In this document: positions 14,936-20,681 of the stretch, piece by piece
Position numbering within the stretch: the first letter of the stretch is position 1
Layout of the letters: the number at the start of each line of letters is the position of its first letter
The notes under the pieces: model-generated
What the model was told of the DNA's origin: nothing
The model's input: the letters and a program-made list of their open reading frames with translations, nothing else
Databases searched by the model: none
Origin: a virus
Strand: one strand, 5' to 3'
DNA: 35,443 nt
Virus record (IMG/VR): IMGVR_UViG_3300036398_001557
Location: 1 to 35,443 of that record
Program-made: the position numbers and the translations under genes

Positions 14936-16297
14936 TTACTCCTCAGTGTTGAACAGCTCGTCTTGAGCAGGGGTGTGGTCAGGGTGGTACTTCTCGCCGT
15001 CTACGAGCACATAGTCGGTGTTGTCTGAGTAGTAGTTGTCAGAGCCTTCGCACTGCCACGCATCGTCCTTGTGTAACCAGCCGTGGTCTACAGTCTCGAC
15101 GCAGTTGTCGATGTGGTGGTACTTGTCGTCGTACTCGCAGTGGATGATGTCCGAGTCCTCGATGTGATACCACTCATCGTCATCATCACACCGCACAGCG
15201 TTGTTAGTGTGCGCGTAGTCGCCGTCGGCCAGCTCAACGATGTCGTTGTCACCGATATAGTGGCTGTCGTACCAATCACCATCGGCCTCAACCGCGTCAT
15301 CGTTGGGCACATAGTAATCCTCACCCCTGCGTCCGGTGACATACGTGTAGTCGTGATCGACACAGTTCTCACACACCATGTGATCGCCGTGGTAACCGAC
15401 ACTGCGCAGGTCGTCCTCGTCGCATCGCTCGCCGCAGTCCGGACAGGTGTGGCGACCCTGATGGTTGGGCGTGCCGTCAGTGTTACGCATCTCGTACTCG
15501 CCATCGTCGTCGATGTACAGCTCCTGCTTGTGGGTAAGCGTAGCGCGTGTCGTGTCGCCGTCGAGGTAGGGTGCGAGGAACTCGCCGTGTGCGATGGGTA
15601 TGTATGCAAGCTGCGCCCCGTCATGCCAGTAGTTCCACCTGACATACCCCCGCTCTTTGAGCCACGCCTCAAGCTGCTGGTCAGTGTGCGAGTAGACGCT
15701 ACCCTCCTGCTTGCCGAACGACCTGACCCAGTAGTTGTGACCATCATGTGTGTTGAGCAGCGCACGGCCAACGATGTCGCCACTGGGTGCGATGCGTATC
15801 GCCATGTGCCAGCCATACTGCGGGTCATACGCGGCGTAGGGATGCCTGCGTTCGCCATCGGAGCAGCGCACGAAGTCGCGTGCTGTCCAGCACATACATG
15901 AGTGAGGGCCGTTGTTGACAGCGTGCACCATGTCCTGCGTGGTGTTGATTATTTTGTATGTGTCAGTGCCGCCAGTGTAGAGGGCAACCGCATCGCGGAT
16001 GACATGGTCAGGCAGGTCGAAGTGCCGCGTCAAGTACTTGCCAACAGAAGTCATCAACTGCCGGTTGGCCTCGCCTGCACGCTCGTCACGGGTATACGCA
16101 AGGCGCAGCGCGTCAGTCTGCGCCACATGGGGCCACTCAAGCAGCAACTGCTGCCAGTCACGCGGGCGATGGTCATCGACAAGCAGGCGCTTGACCGATG
16201 GGTGCAGGGTGTACTTGTCTGTCTCCCGCTCAAACCACTCACGATGGCAGCGCACGATGTTCATGGCCACGAGGAATGTACTGTCATACCATTTCAT
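14936..16297 (-). CDS. Large acidic protein with zinc knuckle and Asp/Tyr/His-rich repeats (453 aa)
   Basis: ATG at 16297 with AGGAGAAGCAA. Residues 1-270 form a globular part rich in Trp and His (e.g. HSCMCWTARDFVRC). Around 285-315 there is CPDCGERCDEDD and CENC, a probable zinc site. From there to the end run about seven degenerate repeats of 15-22 residues of the type DDDDEWYHIEDSD, CEYDDKYHHIDNC, DHGWLHKDDAW and GSDNYYSDNTDYV, giving a very negative surface. Similar Asp/Tyr/His repeats occur in phage proteins of unknown role. DNA mimicry or metal binding are possibilities only. The peptidase gene follows after 5 nt. Confidence 0.75.
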   Translation of the reverse strand: MKWYDSTFLVAMNIVRCHREWFERETDKYTLHPSVKRLLVDDHRPRDWQQLLLEWPHVAQTDALRLAYTRDERAGEANRQLMTSVGKYLTRHFDLPDHVIRDAVALYTGGTDTYKIINTTQDMVHAVNNGPHSCMCWTARDFVRCSDGERRHPYAAYDPQYGWHMAIRIAPSGDIVGRALLNTHDGHNYWVRSFGKQEGSVYSHTDQQLEAWLKERGYVRWNYWHDGAQLAYIPIAHGEFLAPYLDGDTTRATLTHKQELYIDDDGEYEMRNTDGTPNHQGRHTCPDCGERCDEDDLRSVGYHGDHMVCENCVDHDYTYVTGRRGEDYYVPNDDAVEADGDWYDSHYIGDNDIVELADGDYAHTNNAVRCDDDDEWYHIEDSDIIHCEYDDKYHHIDNCVETVDHGWLHKDDAWQCEGSDNYYSDNTDYVLVDGEKYHPDHTPAQDELFNTEE

Positions 16298-16318
16298 TTG
16301 CTTCTCCTAGTTTCTAGT

Positions 16319-16368
16319 GCCGGGCATTGGCGCTGCCCGGCTATGCGCTGTGAGACATGGTGTCTCAC
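16319..16368 (-). repeat. Composite intergenic element, copy A (palindrome plus hairpin)
   Basis: In leftward order: GTGAGACACCATGTCTCAC (16368-16350), whose first TGA is the stop codon of the gene at 16365; then a hairpin GCCGGGCA/TGCCCGGC with a 7-nt loop (16341-16319); then the Shine-Dalgarno of the 453-aa gene. The same order recurs at 19050-19103. It probably forms two stem-loops in mRNA. There is no T-run, so it is not a standard terminator. Confidence 0.7.
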
Positions 16369-16595
16369 GAATCCTTCTCTGTTACTGCCCAGCCCATGTT
16401 CTTGATGACACGCCCAAGAGAGGTGTCGGGGAACGGGCCGTTGGTGATGATGACTCGGCGCTCAGACTTGAACACCTGCACTATCGTCCCCGAGCGCGGC
16501 ACTATCCACACGCCGCCATCTCTGAGCGACTCGAACAGGTCACGCGTCCACTCGACTGCGCGGTTCATGCCGCCTACTGTGTTGAGGTCATACAT
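16365..16595 (-). CDS. Hypothetical protein (76 aa)
   Basis: ATG at 16595 with GGAGGAGCTTATCA; overlaps the DUF2591-like gene by 8 nt. Mixed alpha/beta (GGVWIVPRSGTIVQVF), hinting at a small beta domain. Its TGA stop lies within the GTGAGACA palindrome. No family recognised. Confidence 0.65.
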   Translation of the reverse strand: MYDLNTVGGMNRAVEWTRDLFESLRDGGVWIVPRSGTIVQVFKSERRVIITNGPFPDTSLGRVIKNMGWAVTEKDS

Positions 16596-16965
16596 TGATA
16601 AGCTCCTCCGGTACGTCCACGGTGTCGCCCAGCTTGCTTACCACATAGCAGCGCATCGCTGCGATCAGGGGCGTGGGGCCGTACTCTTCGTAGTAGGCTG
16701 TTGCGTTGAAGTCTTTGTACCGGCATTCAACTGAGCCAATCCAGTAGGGATCTTCTTCGTCAAGGTAGCTCGTCAGGCTGATACCCTCTTGCTCAATGAT
16801 CGGGCCACCTTGCTCCCAATCGGTGGATGGTTCCCAAAAATCATAGTGTCTGTCGAACGGCTGACCGATCAGGCGCACCATGCCGCCATCGATGCTCACC
16901 GTCAGACTCTCACACCTCGCTACTGCCCAATCAAGGGCTGCGCCTGTCAGTTCACTTGTATTCAT
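16588..16965 (-). CDS. DUF2591-like phage protein (125 aa)
   Basis: ATG at 16965 with the exact cassette AGGAGAAAGCAAATG. MNTSELTGAALDWAVARCE at the start and GPTPLIAAMRCYVVSKLGD, then VPEELI, at the end match the DUF2591 family of phages and prophages, whose function is unknown. It starts 14 nt inside the end of the previous gene. Confidence 0.85.
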   Translation of the reverse strand: MNTSELTGAALDWAVARCESLTVSIDGGMVRLIGQPFDRHYDFWEPSTDWEQGGPIIEQEGISLTSYLDEEDPYWIGSVECRYKDFNATAYYEEYGPTPLIAAMRCYVVSKLGDTVDVPEELINV

Positions 16966-17110
16966 TTGCTTTCTCCTTGAAGTGTTGCTCCGCTTTGCGG
17001 TCTTGCTCGTCGTCGTACTCATCCGACGCTATGTCGGCCAGCTTGTCCTCGGCCTCGTCCCATGTGTAGCCTGCATCGAGCAGGCGTTGGCGCAGTTGGC
17101 TCTCACTCAT
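16952..17110 (-). CDS. Hypothetical helical protein (52 aa)
   Basis: ATG at 17110 (MSESQLRQRLLDAGYTW...), weak GGTGGGG upstream. Acidic helix DEAEDKLADIASDEYDDEQD. The tail FKEKANEYK is encoded by the Shine-Dalgarno cassette of the next gene. Function unknown. Confidence 0.6.
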   Translation of the reverse strand: MSESQLRQRLLDAGYTWDEAEDKLADIASDEYDDEQDRKAEQHFKEKANEYK

Positions 17111-17297
17111 GGCCCCACCCCTGCCCTGGTGCATAACGCTCGAACAGGTGTCCGAACGCCGTGAGTAGTCGTTGTTTGTTCTCACTGTCGGCCACGAAGT
17201 AAGCATCGGCAATGCGCGCGGCAAAGCCGCCGCCGTAGTACACCATGTTGTGGGCTGCCTTGATCAGCTCGCTCTCGCTCATGTCATTTGCTTTCAT
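17103..17297 (-). CDS. Hypothetical protein (64 aa)
   Basis: ATG at 17297 with the exact cassette AGGAGAAAGCAAATG; an in-frame ATG at 17282 is less well placed. MSESELIKAAHNMVYYGGGF then ADAYFVADSENKQRLLTAF suggests a helical domain. Its stop overlaps the next start by 8 nt. Its MSESE- opening resembles the MSESQ- of the next gene, possibly an old duplication. Confidence 0.65.
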   Translation of the reverse strand: MKANDMSESELIKAAHNMVYYGGGFAARIADAYFVADSENKQRLLTAFGHLFERYAPGQGWGHE

Positions 17298-17538
17298 TTG
17301 CTTTCTCCTTGGTTGCTGCGCTGGCACAGGCCAGCTTTGTCAGAAGTCGATTCTCCAGCGCGAACAGGCGGTCGAGCCTGTCTTGCACTTCACCGATCTT
17401 GCGGTTGCGAAACGGCTCATCGTGCGAGGCGTAGCTCCTGTCCACATACTCACGCACCGGCAAGCGATGATTGCGGTGTTCTCGCAATGCCCACAGCACG
17501 GCTTGCGCCGTATCATCCGTCAAATCAATACTTATCAT
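17284..17538 (-). CDS. Hypothetical helical protein (84 aa)
   Basis: ATG at 17538 with the exact cassette. Mostly helical (TAQAVLWALREHRNHR, EVQDRLDRLFALENRLL), possibly a coiled-coil dimer. The tail KEKANESK is produced by reading through the next gene's ribosome-binding cassette. No family recognised. Confidence 0.65.
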   Translation of the reverse strand: MISIDLTDDTAQAVLWALREHRNHRLPVREYVDRSYASHDEPFRNRKIGEVQDRLDRLFALENRLLTKLACASAATKEKANESK

Positions 17539-17698
17539 TTGCTTTCTCCTTGAAGTGGGCCTTGAACCATGCGCTGTCTACCGCCTCGCGTGCTTGCTTG
17601 AGCGCCATCGGGTCGTTGTTTCTCAGGTGCTCAACGATGGGCCACGAGTTGAGCAGCACTTGCAGTGCGTCGTAAAGTTTCTTCTCGGTGTCAGTCAT
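17525..17698 (-). CDS. Hypothetical helical protein (57 aa)
   Basis: A frame from ATG at 17698 with the exact cassette, ending at 17525 inside the next gene. MTDTEKKLYDALQVLLNSWP then MALKQAREAVDSAWFKAHF are amphipathic helices; the tail is KEKANDKY, again encoded by the cassette. It fills an otherwise empty slot with the same spacing as its neighbours. Confidence 0.65.
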   Translation of the reverse strand: MTDTEKKLYDALQVLLNSWPIVEHLRNNDPMALKQAREAVDSAWFKAHFKEKANDKY

Positions 17699-17877
17699 TT
17701 GCTTTCTCCTTTCATTGCTTCGTCTACCATCTTGTGCGCCAAGTTCAGCGCCATGCCTGCGGCCAGGAACGCGATCACTCGCTCCTGCCCTGTGAACCGC
17801 TCGCAGTACTCCATCAGTGCCTCCATGTCCTTGGGCGTTGCGAACATCTTGTTCAGTCCTAGCGGGTTCTCTTTCAT
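17695..17877 (-). CDS. Small protein with hydrophobic helix (60 aa)
   Basis: ATG at 17877 with the exact cassette; its stop overlaps the next ATG. RVIAFLAAGMALNLAHKMV is a hydrophobic or amphipathic helix, perhaps membrane-associated. The tail KGESK is encoded by the downstream cassette. Function unknown. Confidence 0.65.
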   Translation of the reverse strand: MKENPLGLNKMFATPKDMEALMEYCERFTGQERVIAFLAAGMALNLAHKMVDEAMKGESK

Positions 17878-18077
17878 TTGCTTTCTCCTATCAGTTGGTT
17901 GCGAATCTCGTTGAGTTGTGCCAGCACACTCTCGCGTGTGCCTTTGAACCCCATGTCTTTGAGCAGGGCGTATGCACTACGCCCTCGGCGGTGCATCCCT
18001 TTCATCTCCAGCATGAGCATCGAGCGCAGCGTAAGCAGCCGCGCCCCTTCGATCTGGTTGCCTGTGAGTACTGTCAT
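17874..18077 (-). CDS. Hypothetical helical protein (67 aa)
   Basis: ATG at 18077 with AAGGAGCAGTGAC. GARLLTLRSMLMLEMKGMHR then SAYALLKDMGFKGTRESVLA suggest a small helical DNA-binding-like fold, but nothing definite. The tail IGESK comes from the next gene's cassette. Confidence 0.65.
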   Translation of the reverse strand: MTVLTGNQIEGARLLTLRSMLMLEMKGMHRRGRSAYALLKDMGFKGTRESVLAQLNEIRNQLIGESK

Positions 18078-18078
18078 G

Positions 18079-18240
18079 TCACTGCTCCTTGTGTATCTGG
18101 TTAACGTACCACTCCTTGTCGATGTTGGCTGGGTCTTTGTCCAGCTCATCCCATGCCAAGTCCTCTGCTGCGTTGGCGTCTTCTGCCTCGACCTCGATCT
18201 CAAGGAAGGCGACTCGTTTGAACTCTACGTAGTACTTCAT
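18079..18240 (-). CDS. Small acidic protein (53 aa)
   Basis: ATG at 18240 with GAGAGGATGAAC. MKYYVEFKRVAFLEIEVEA is a beta hairpin, followed by an acidic helix AEDLAWDELDKDP. This alpha/beta miniature fold is common among phage orphan proteins. One nt separates its stop from the next start. Confidence 0.65.
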   Translation of the reverse strand: MKYYVEFKRVAFLEIEVEAEDANAAEDLAWDELDKDPANIDKEWYVNQIHKEQ

Positions 18241-18242
18241 GT

Positions 18243-18464
18243 TCATCCTCTCCAGTAGTTGTTGAGCAGGTGCACTGCGTCTGCGAGTGTCGCTGCGGCT
18301 TTGTCGATCTGGTGGTGCACAACCTCCAGCTTGTGCTGCGCTGTGGTATTGCCCGCCTCGTGAGCGGCAACGCCTTCGCTGTGCACGATAGCCTTGGCTC
18401 TGTCTGCCTTGGCCCATGCGGTGATGAGCGCCTGTGTGAGCGTCTCGTAGTCTTCTGGTGTCAT
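18243..18464 (-). CDS. Hypothetical helical protein (73 aa)
   Basis: ATG at 18464 with cassette variant AGGAGAAAGTAAATG; it overlaps the stop of the upstream 50-aa gene. Helical throughout (LTQALITAWAKADRAKAIV, HHQIDKAAATLADAVHLL). Function unknown. Confidence 0.65.
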   Translation of the reverse strand: MTPEDYETLTQALITAWAKADRAKAIVHSEGVAAHEAGNTTAQHKLEVVHHQIDKAAATLADAVHLLNNYWRG

Positions 18465-18613
18465 TTACTTTCTCCTTGTTTAGCGGCTGTCCATGCCGCG
18501 TGCCATACCTGCCACATCCTTCCCTTGTAGGGGAAGTCTCTCGGGGTGAAGTCAGGGAACGTGGCTTGACACCACACCCTGTATGCGTTGCGCATCTGCG
18601 TCAGTTCTTTCAT
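18461..18613 (-). CDS. Small Trp-rich protein (50 aa)
   Basis: From ATG at 18613 with AGGAAAACGCAAATG, a two-difference cassette. MKELTQMRNAYRVWCQATFP then RMWQVWHAAWTAAKQGESK is Trp-rich and basic. It ends in the cassette-derived GESK tail. It closes a 146-nt gap between two supported genes and overlaps the next start (ATGA). Confidence 0.65.
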   Translation of the reverse strand: MKELTQMRNAYRVWCQATFPDFTPRDFPYKGRMWQVWHAAWTAAKQGESK

Positions 18614-18882
18614 TTGCGTTTTCCTTTCGGGAAGGCCACGCCAAGCAGCTCGTACATCACGGCGTACCCTTCGCTGTCTGCTGCGCCGAAGTTGCTGTAC
18701 CTGTCCTGCGCAAGAGCGATGACCTGCGCCGCTTCACCCTCGGTAGTACAGCTATTGAGCGCGCTCTCGGCCCACTTGTTCAGCGCGTGTGCTGCCACAT
18801 CGCGCCCCTCAATGTCATACAAGGCCCACTGGTCTGCAGTCAGGGCGACCCTGAACGTGCGTGTCACAGTTACGTTCTCCAT
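18610..18882 (-). CDS. Hypothetical protein (90 aa)
   Basis: ATG at 18882 with GGGAGAACGCAAATG, a two-difference cassette. N-terminal strand VTVTRTFRVALTADQW, then helices with ALNKWAESALNSC and AQVIALAQDRYSNF. No family recognised. Confidence 0.65.
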   Translation of the reverse strand: MENVTVTRTFRVALTADQWALYDIEGRDVAAHALNKWAESALNSCTTEGEAAQVIALAQDRYSNFGAADSEGYAVMYELLGVAFPKGKRK

Positions 18883-18895
18883 TTGCGTTCTCCCT

Positions 18896-19027
18896 TCATA
18901 CGTGTTTGCTGAGCCACGCCACGCACTCATCGTGGCTGCCCATGAATCGCGGCGCGATGCGGTTGTATGCCATCACAGGGCGCACGATGTAGCAGTCCTG
19001 TGCATAACTCCAAATCACTTCATACAT
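18896..19027 (-). CDS. Small protein (43 aa)
   Basis: ATG at 19027 with AGGAGAAAGTAAATG. MYEVIWSYAQDCYIVRPVMA suggests a short beta sheet, followed by SHDECVAWLSKHV. It is the first gene after the composite element 19050-19103. Confidence 0.6.
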   Translation of the reverse strand: MYEVIWSYAQDCYIVRPVMAYNRIAPRFMGSHDECVAWLSKHV

Positions 19028-19049
19028 TTACTTTCTCCTTTTTACAAGT

Positions 19050-19103
19050 GCCGCACATTGGGTATGGCTGTGCGGCTTGGCCATGTGGGACATGGTGTCT
19101 CAC
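19050..19103 (-). repeat. Composite intergenic element, copy B (palindrome plus hairpin)
   Basis: Leftward order as in copy A: GTGAGACACCATGTCCCAC (19103-19085), containing the TGA stop of the 246-aa gene; hairpin GCCGCACA/TGTGCGGC with an 11-nt loop (19076-19050); then AGGAGAAAGTAAATG of the 43-aa gene. The two copies share CAATG..CGGCACT around the second arm, so they look homologous rather than coincidental. Confidence 0.7.
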
Positions 19104-19840
19104 CCCAGCAGCGTCTGCCACTTGGCTGGCAGCGGGGTGTGCCTGGGCATCTTGTCCAGTAAATTTTTGGCTGCATGGATGTTGGCTAGCTGTGCGTCGA
19201 GGCGGTCAATGTCGAAGCTGTTCGTTACCAAGCTGCGCTCGACCTCGGCTGCCTGCTGTGCGTTCTCAAGCTGGTCGAACAGGGCTTTGCGCTGGGCTTT
19301 GTGCATGGCGCGGGGTAGGCGGCGCTCGAAAGTAACTTTCTTCTTGCCTCGTGCGGGTGGCGGCAGGCTGTCGAACAGGGCTGCGATCTGGCGGCGTTCT
19401 TTGATGGGCACGAAGTCCACCCAGAACGTGCCGTTGTTGGGAATGTGCCGCCCCAACTCCTTGCCCAGGAAGGCGACGAACTGCGGGGGCGTGTGCTCCC
19501 CTGCGTACTGCACTTTCTTTAACTTGTCTATGAGTGCTGCGATGCAGTTCTCGTAGCGGCACAGCGCGTCCCATCGCACATCGTCCGGGGCTTTCTTTAA
19601 CTGCGCTTTTAGTACGCGAACATTGACAAGCTCTTTGCGGGCGGGGGCAAGCAGGTCTTTCCATGCGTTGAACTGCGCAGTCTTGCGGATTGAGACCTTG
19701 CGCTGTGCTTCGCGCTGCTCGTAGACCTGCTGCATGACGCTGTCCACGATCTCGGGCGGGTACTTCAACTTGCTGGTCAGATGGTCACGCAATCGGGCCG
19801 CGCTCATCCTCAACCACCGCGCTTTAAGGGTGTTTTCCAT
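19100..19840 (-). CDS. Hypothetical basic protein (246 aa)
   Basis: ATG at 19840 with AGGAGTTAAAGT. Rich in Lys and Arg and mostly helical (LRDHLTSKLKYPPEIVDSVM, LDAQLANIHAAKNLLDKMP), with a central segment PNNGTFWVDFVPIKERRQIA. It could bind nucleic acid. No family recognised. It lies 19 nt downstream of a degenerate operator-like site; its stop lies in a GTGAGACA palindrome. Confidence 0.65.
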   Translation of the reverse strand: MENTLKARWLRMSAARLRDHLTSKLKYPPEIVDSVMQQVYEQREAQRKVSIRKTAQFNAWKDLLAPARKELVNVRVLKAQLKKAPDDVRWDALCRYENCIAALIDKLKKVQYAGEHTPPQFVAFLGKELGRHIPNNGTFWVDFVPIKERRQIAALFDSLPPPARGKKKVTFERRLPRAMHKAQRKALFDQLENAQQAAEVERSLVTNSFDIDRLDAQLANIHAAKNLLDKMPRHTPLPAKWQTLLG

Positions 19841-19858
19841 ACTTTAACTCCTGTTCTT

Positions 19859-19874
19859 GGTCACTTTTTGGACA
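19859..19874 (-). promoter_or_regulatory. Degenerate operator-like site, copy 4
   Basis: Minus strand TGTCCAAAAAGTGACC shares 11 of 16 positions with the 4558 and 13793 sites, including the whole TGTCCAA half. It stands 19 nt upstream of the 19840 start, almost the distance seen at 4538. Confidence 0.35.
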
Positions 19875-20004
19875 GATTTCCAAATCCGTCGCTTACTTTA
19901 ACACATGGTTTGCTTGTGTGTGCCAGCCGCAAACCCGCATGAATGCTAGCTTTCGCTTGCATCCAACGCAACCATCCATGTGTTTTGAAAAATGCTTTCA
20001 CCAT
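19861..20004 (-). CDS. Possible small protein (47 aa)
   Basis: A frame from ATG at 20004 (MVKAFFKTHGWLRW...) overlaps the stop of a 20-codon frame (19998-20060), as in coupled genes, but has no Shine-Dalgarno. The right arm of the surrounding inverted repeat reads like a broken copy of its middle part (CATGCGGGTTxxCGGCTGGC), with in-frame stops. This may be a real small gene or leader, or chance. Confidence 0.25.
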   Translation of the reverse strand: MVKAFFKTHGWLRWMQAKASIHAGLRLAHTSKPCVKVSDGFGNLSKK

Positions 20005-20193
20005 AGAGTTTGTTTAATACGTTTTTGCGTCACTGATTTGACGGCGTGTAGTGTGTACATAATAAAACTTCTTTACTTACTAAATAGTTTTTAAATAGAT
20101 GGATAGATAGGGGAAAAAACACGCCGAGCCAGCAACCATGCGGGTTAGCGGCTGGCGTGTATGTAAAAAACGGATGCTAAAGTTTGCGACGGA
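19885..20193. repeat. 67-bp imperfect inverted repeat flanking an AT-rich segment
   Basis: The left arm, 19885-19951, aligns without gaps to the reverse complement of the right arm, 20127-20193, at 47 of 67 positions. The best part, GCCAGCCGC(A/T)AACCCGCATG and onward, is 26 of 30. The 175 bp between the arms are strongly AT-rich, with AAATAG and GATAGATAG runs. The whole gap 19841-20226 has no well-supported gene. A replication origin, a decayed element or a duplicated regulatory hairpin are candidates. Confidence 0.7.
20113..20160 (-). terminator. Leftward rho-independent terminator
   Basis: Read leftwards, ACACGCCAGCC pairs with GGCTCGGCGTGT (one bulged base) with inner pairing AACC/GGTT, followed at once by TTTTTTCCC (20119-20111). 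It would end transcripts from the 21.1-20.2 kb genes and isolate the unit beginning at 19840. Confidence 0.75.
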
Positions 20194-20211
20194 ATTTTTT
20201 TGGTCTCATGG

Positions 20212-20230
20212 GTGAGACAGAGCGTCTCAC
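20212..20230. repeat. GTGAGACA palindrome, copy E (variant)
   Basis: GTGAGACAGAGCGTCTCAC: 7-bp arms and a 5-nt centre. On the minus strand its first TGA is the stop of the gene at 20227. A third half-site, GGTCTCA, lies at 20202. Confidence 0.7.
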
Positions 20231-20406
20231 CGCCAGAGACGCTGCTGCACACCGGCTTCTTTCATGGCTTCGCGCCAGACTTGCCAGTCGGTGCGGGCTT
20301 GGCGCTCGGCTTCGAGGCGGCGCTGCTCGTGCTTGGGTAGGGTCTGCTTGATCTCGTCGCGCAGCTTCATGAGTTGCTTGAGGTGGTAGGTTTTGAATGA
20401 GGACAT
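20227..20406 (-). CDS. Small basic helical protein (59 aa)
   Basis: ATG at 20406 with AAGGAGTCCATC. MSSFKTYHLKQLMKLRDEIK then EQRRLEAERQARTDWQVWRE is highly charged and helical, with a coiled-coil look. Its stop lies in palindrome copy E, and a leftward terminator follows about 70 nt on. Function unknown. Confidence 0.65.
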   Translation of the reverse strand: MSSFKTYHLKQLMKLRDEIKQTLPKHEQRRLEAERQARTDWQVWREAMKEAGVQQRLWR

Positions 20407-20416
20407 GATGGACTCC

Positions 20417-20581
20417 TTACTCTGGGGTGACTTCAATCAGTTGGTCGAGTTTGAACTTCTTGGTCTGCATGGTGTGCATATTGACCGCCACGAAAGCGCT
20501 GATCTTCTTGAAGACGTAGTGCTGGTGGACAAACGAATCGCCTACGTCGAGGCCGCCGAAGTGGGTGCGGATTGTGTGCAT
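20417..20581 (-). CDS. Hypothetical protein (54 aa)
   Basis: ATG at 20581 with AAGGAGCTTTCATC; an upstream in-frame ATG lies inside the palindrome and lacks a site. Beta-rich (GDSFVHQHYVFKKISAFVAV) and ending KFKLDQLIEVTPE. No family recognised. Confidence 0.6.
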   Translation of the reverse strand: MHTIRTHFGGLDVGDSFVHQHYVFKKISAFVAVNMHTMQTKKFKLDQLIEVTPE

Positions 20582-20602
20582 GATGAAAGCTCCTTGGGTT
20601 GT

Positions 20603-20621
20603 GTGAGACATGGTGTCTCAC
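20603..20621. repeat. GTGAGACA palindrome, copy C
   Basis: GTGAGACATGGTGTCTCAC, a perfect 8-bp inverted repeat with a 3-nt centre, between the 139-aa gene and the 54-aa gene, 22 nt upstream of the latter's ATG. Confidence 0.75.
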
Positions 20622-20642
20622 GGATTGACAGGAAATGGAACA

Positions 20643-20668
20643 GCGGCCAGCCCTCCCCGACTGGCCGC
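20643..20668 (-). other. GC-rich hairpin after the 139-aa gene
   Basis: GCGGCCAG pairs with CTGGCCGC around a 10-nt loop, 14 nt past the stop at 20682. No T-run follows, so termination would be inefficient; an RNA-stability role is possible. Confidence 0.5.
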
Positions 20669-20681
20669 GCAGGAAAAACTA

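Larger units (their letters stand above)
16965..17889 (-). repeat. Stereotyped ribosome-binding cassette, five exact copies
   Basis: The mRNA sequence AGGAGAAAGCAAA, running into ATG, stands at 16965-16977, 17297-17309, 17538-17550, 17698-17710 and 17877-17889 (given as plus-strand spans). One-difference versions precede the genes starting at 4538, 6170, 13749, 16297, 18464 and 19027; two-difference versions precede 7857, 18613 and 18882. The match extends well beyond the Shine-Dalgarno core. The reverse complement occurs once, inside the predicted antisense RNA at 21452-21464. Confidence 0.85.

Noticed and set aside
15083-15901. Long Val-rich rightward frame opposite the Asp-rich protein.
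   Set aside because: It is the mirror of the Asp/Tyr-rich codons (GAC read as GTC) of the minus-strand gene; no start signal.
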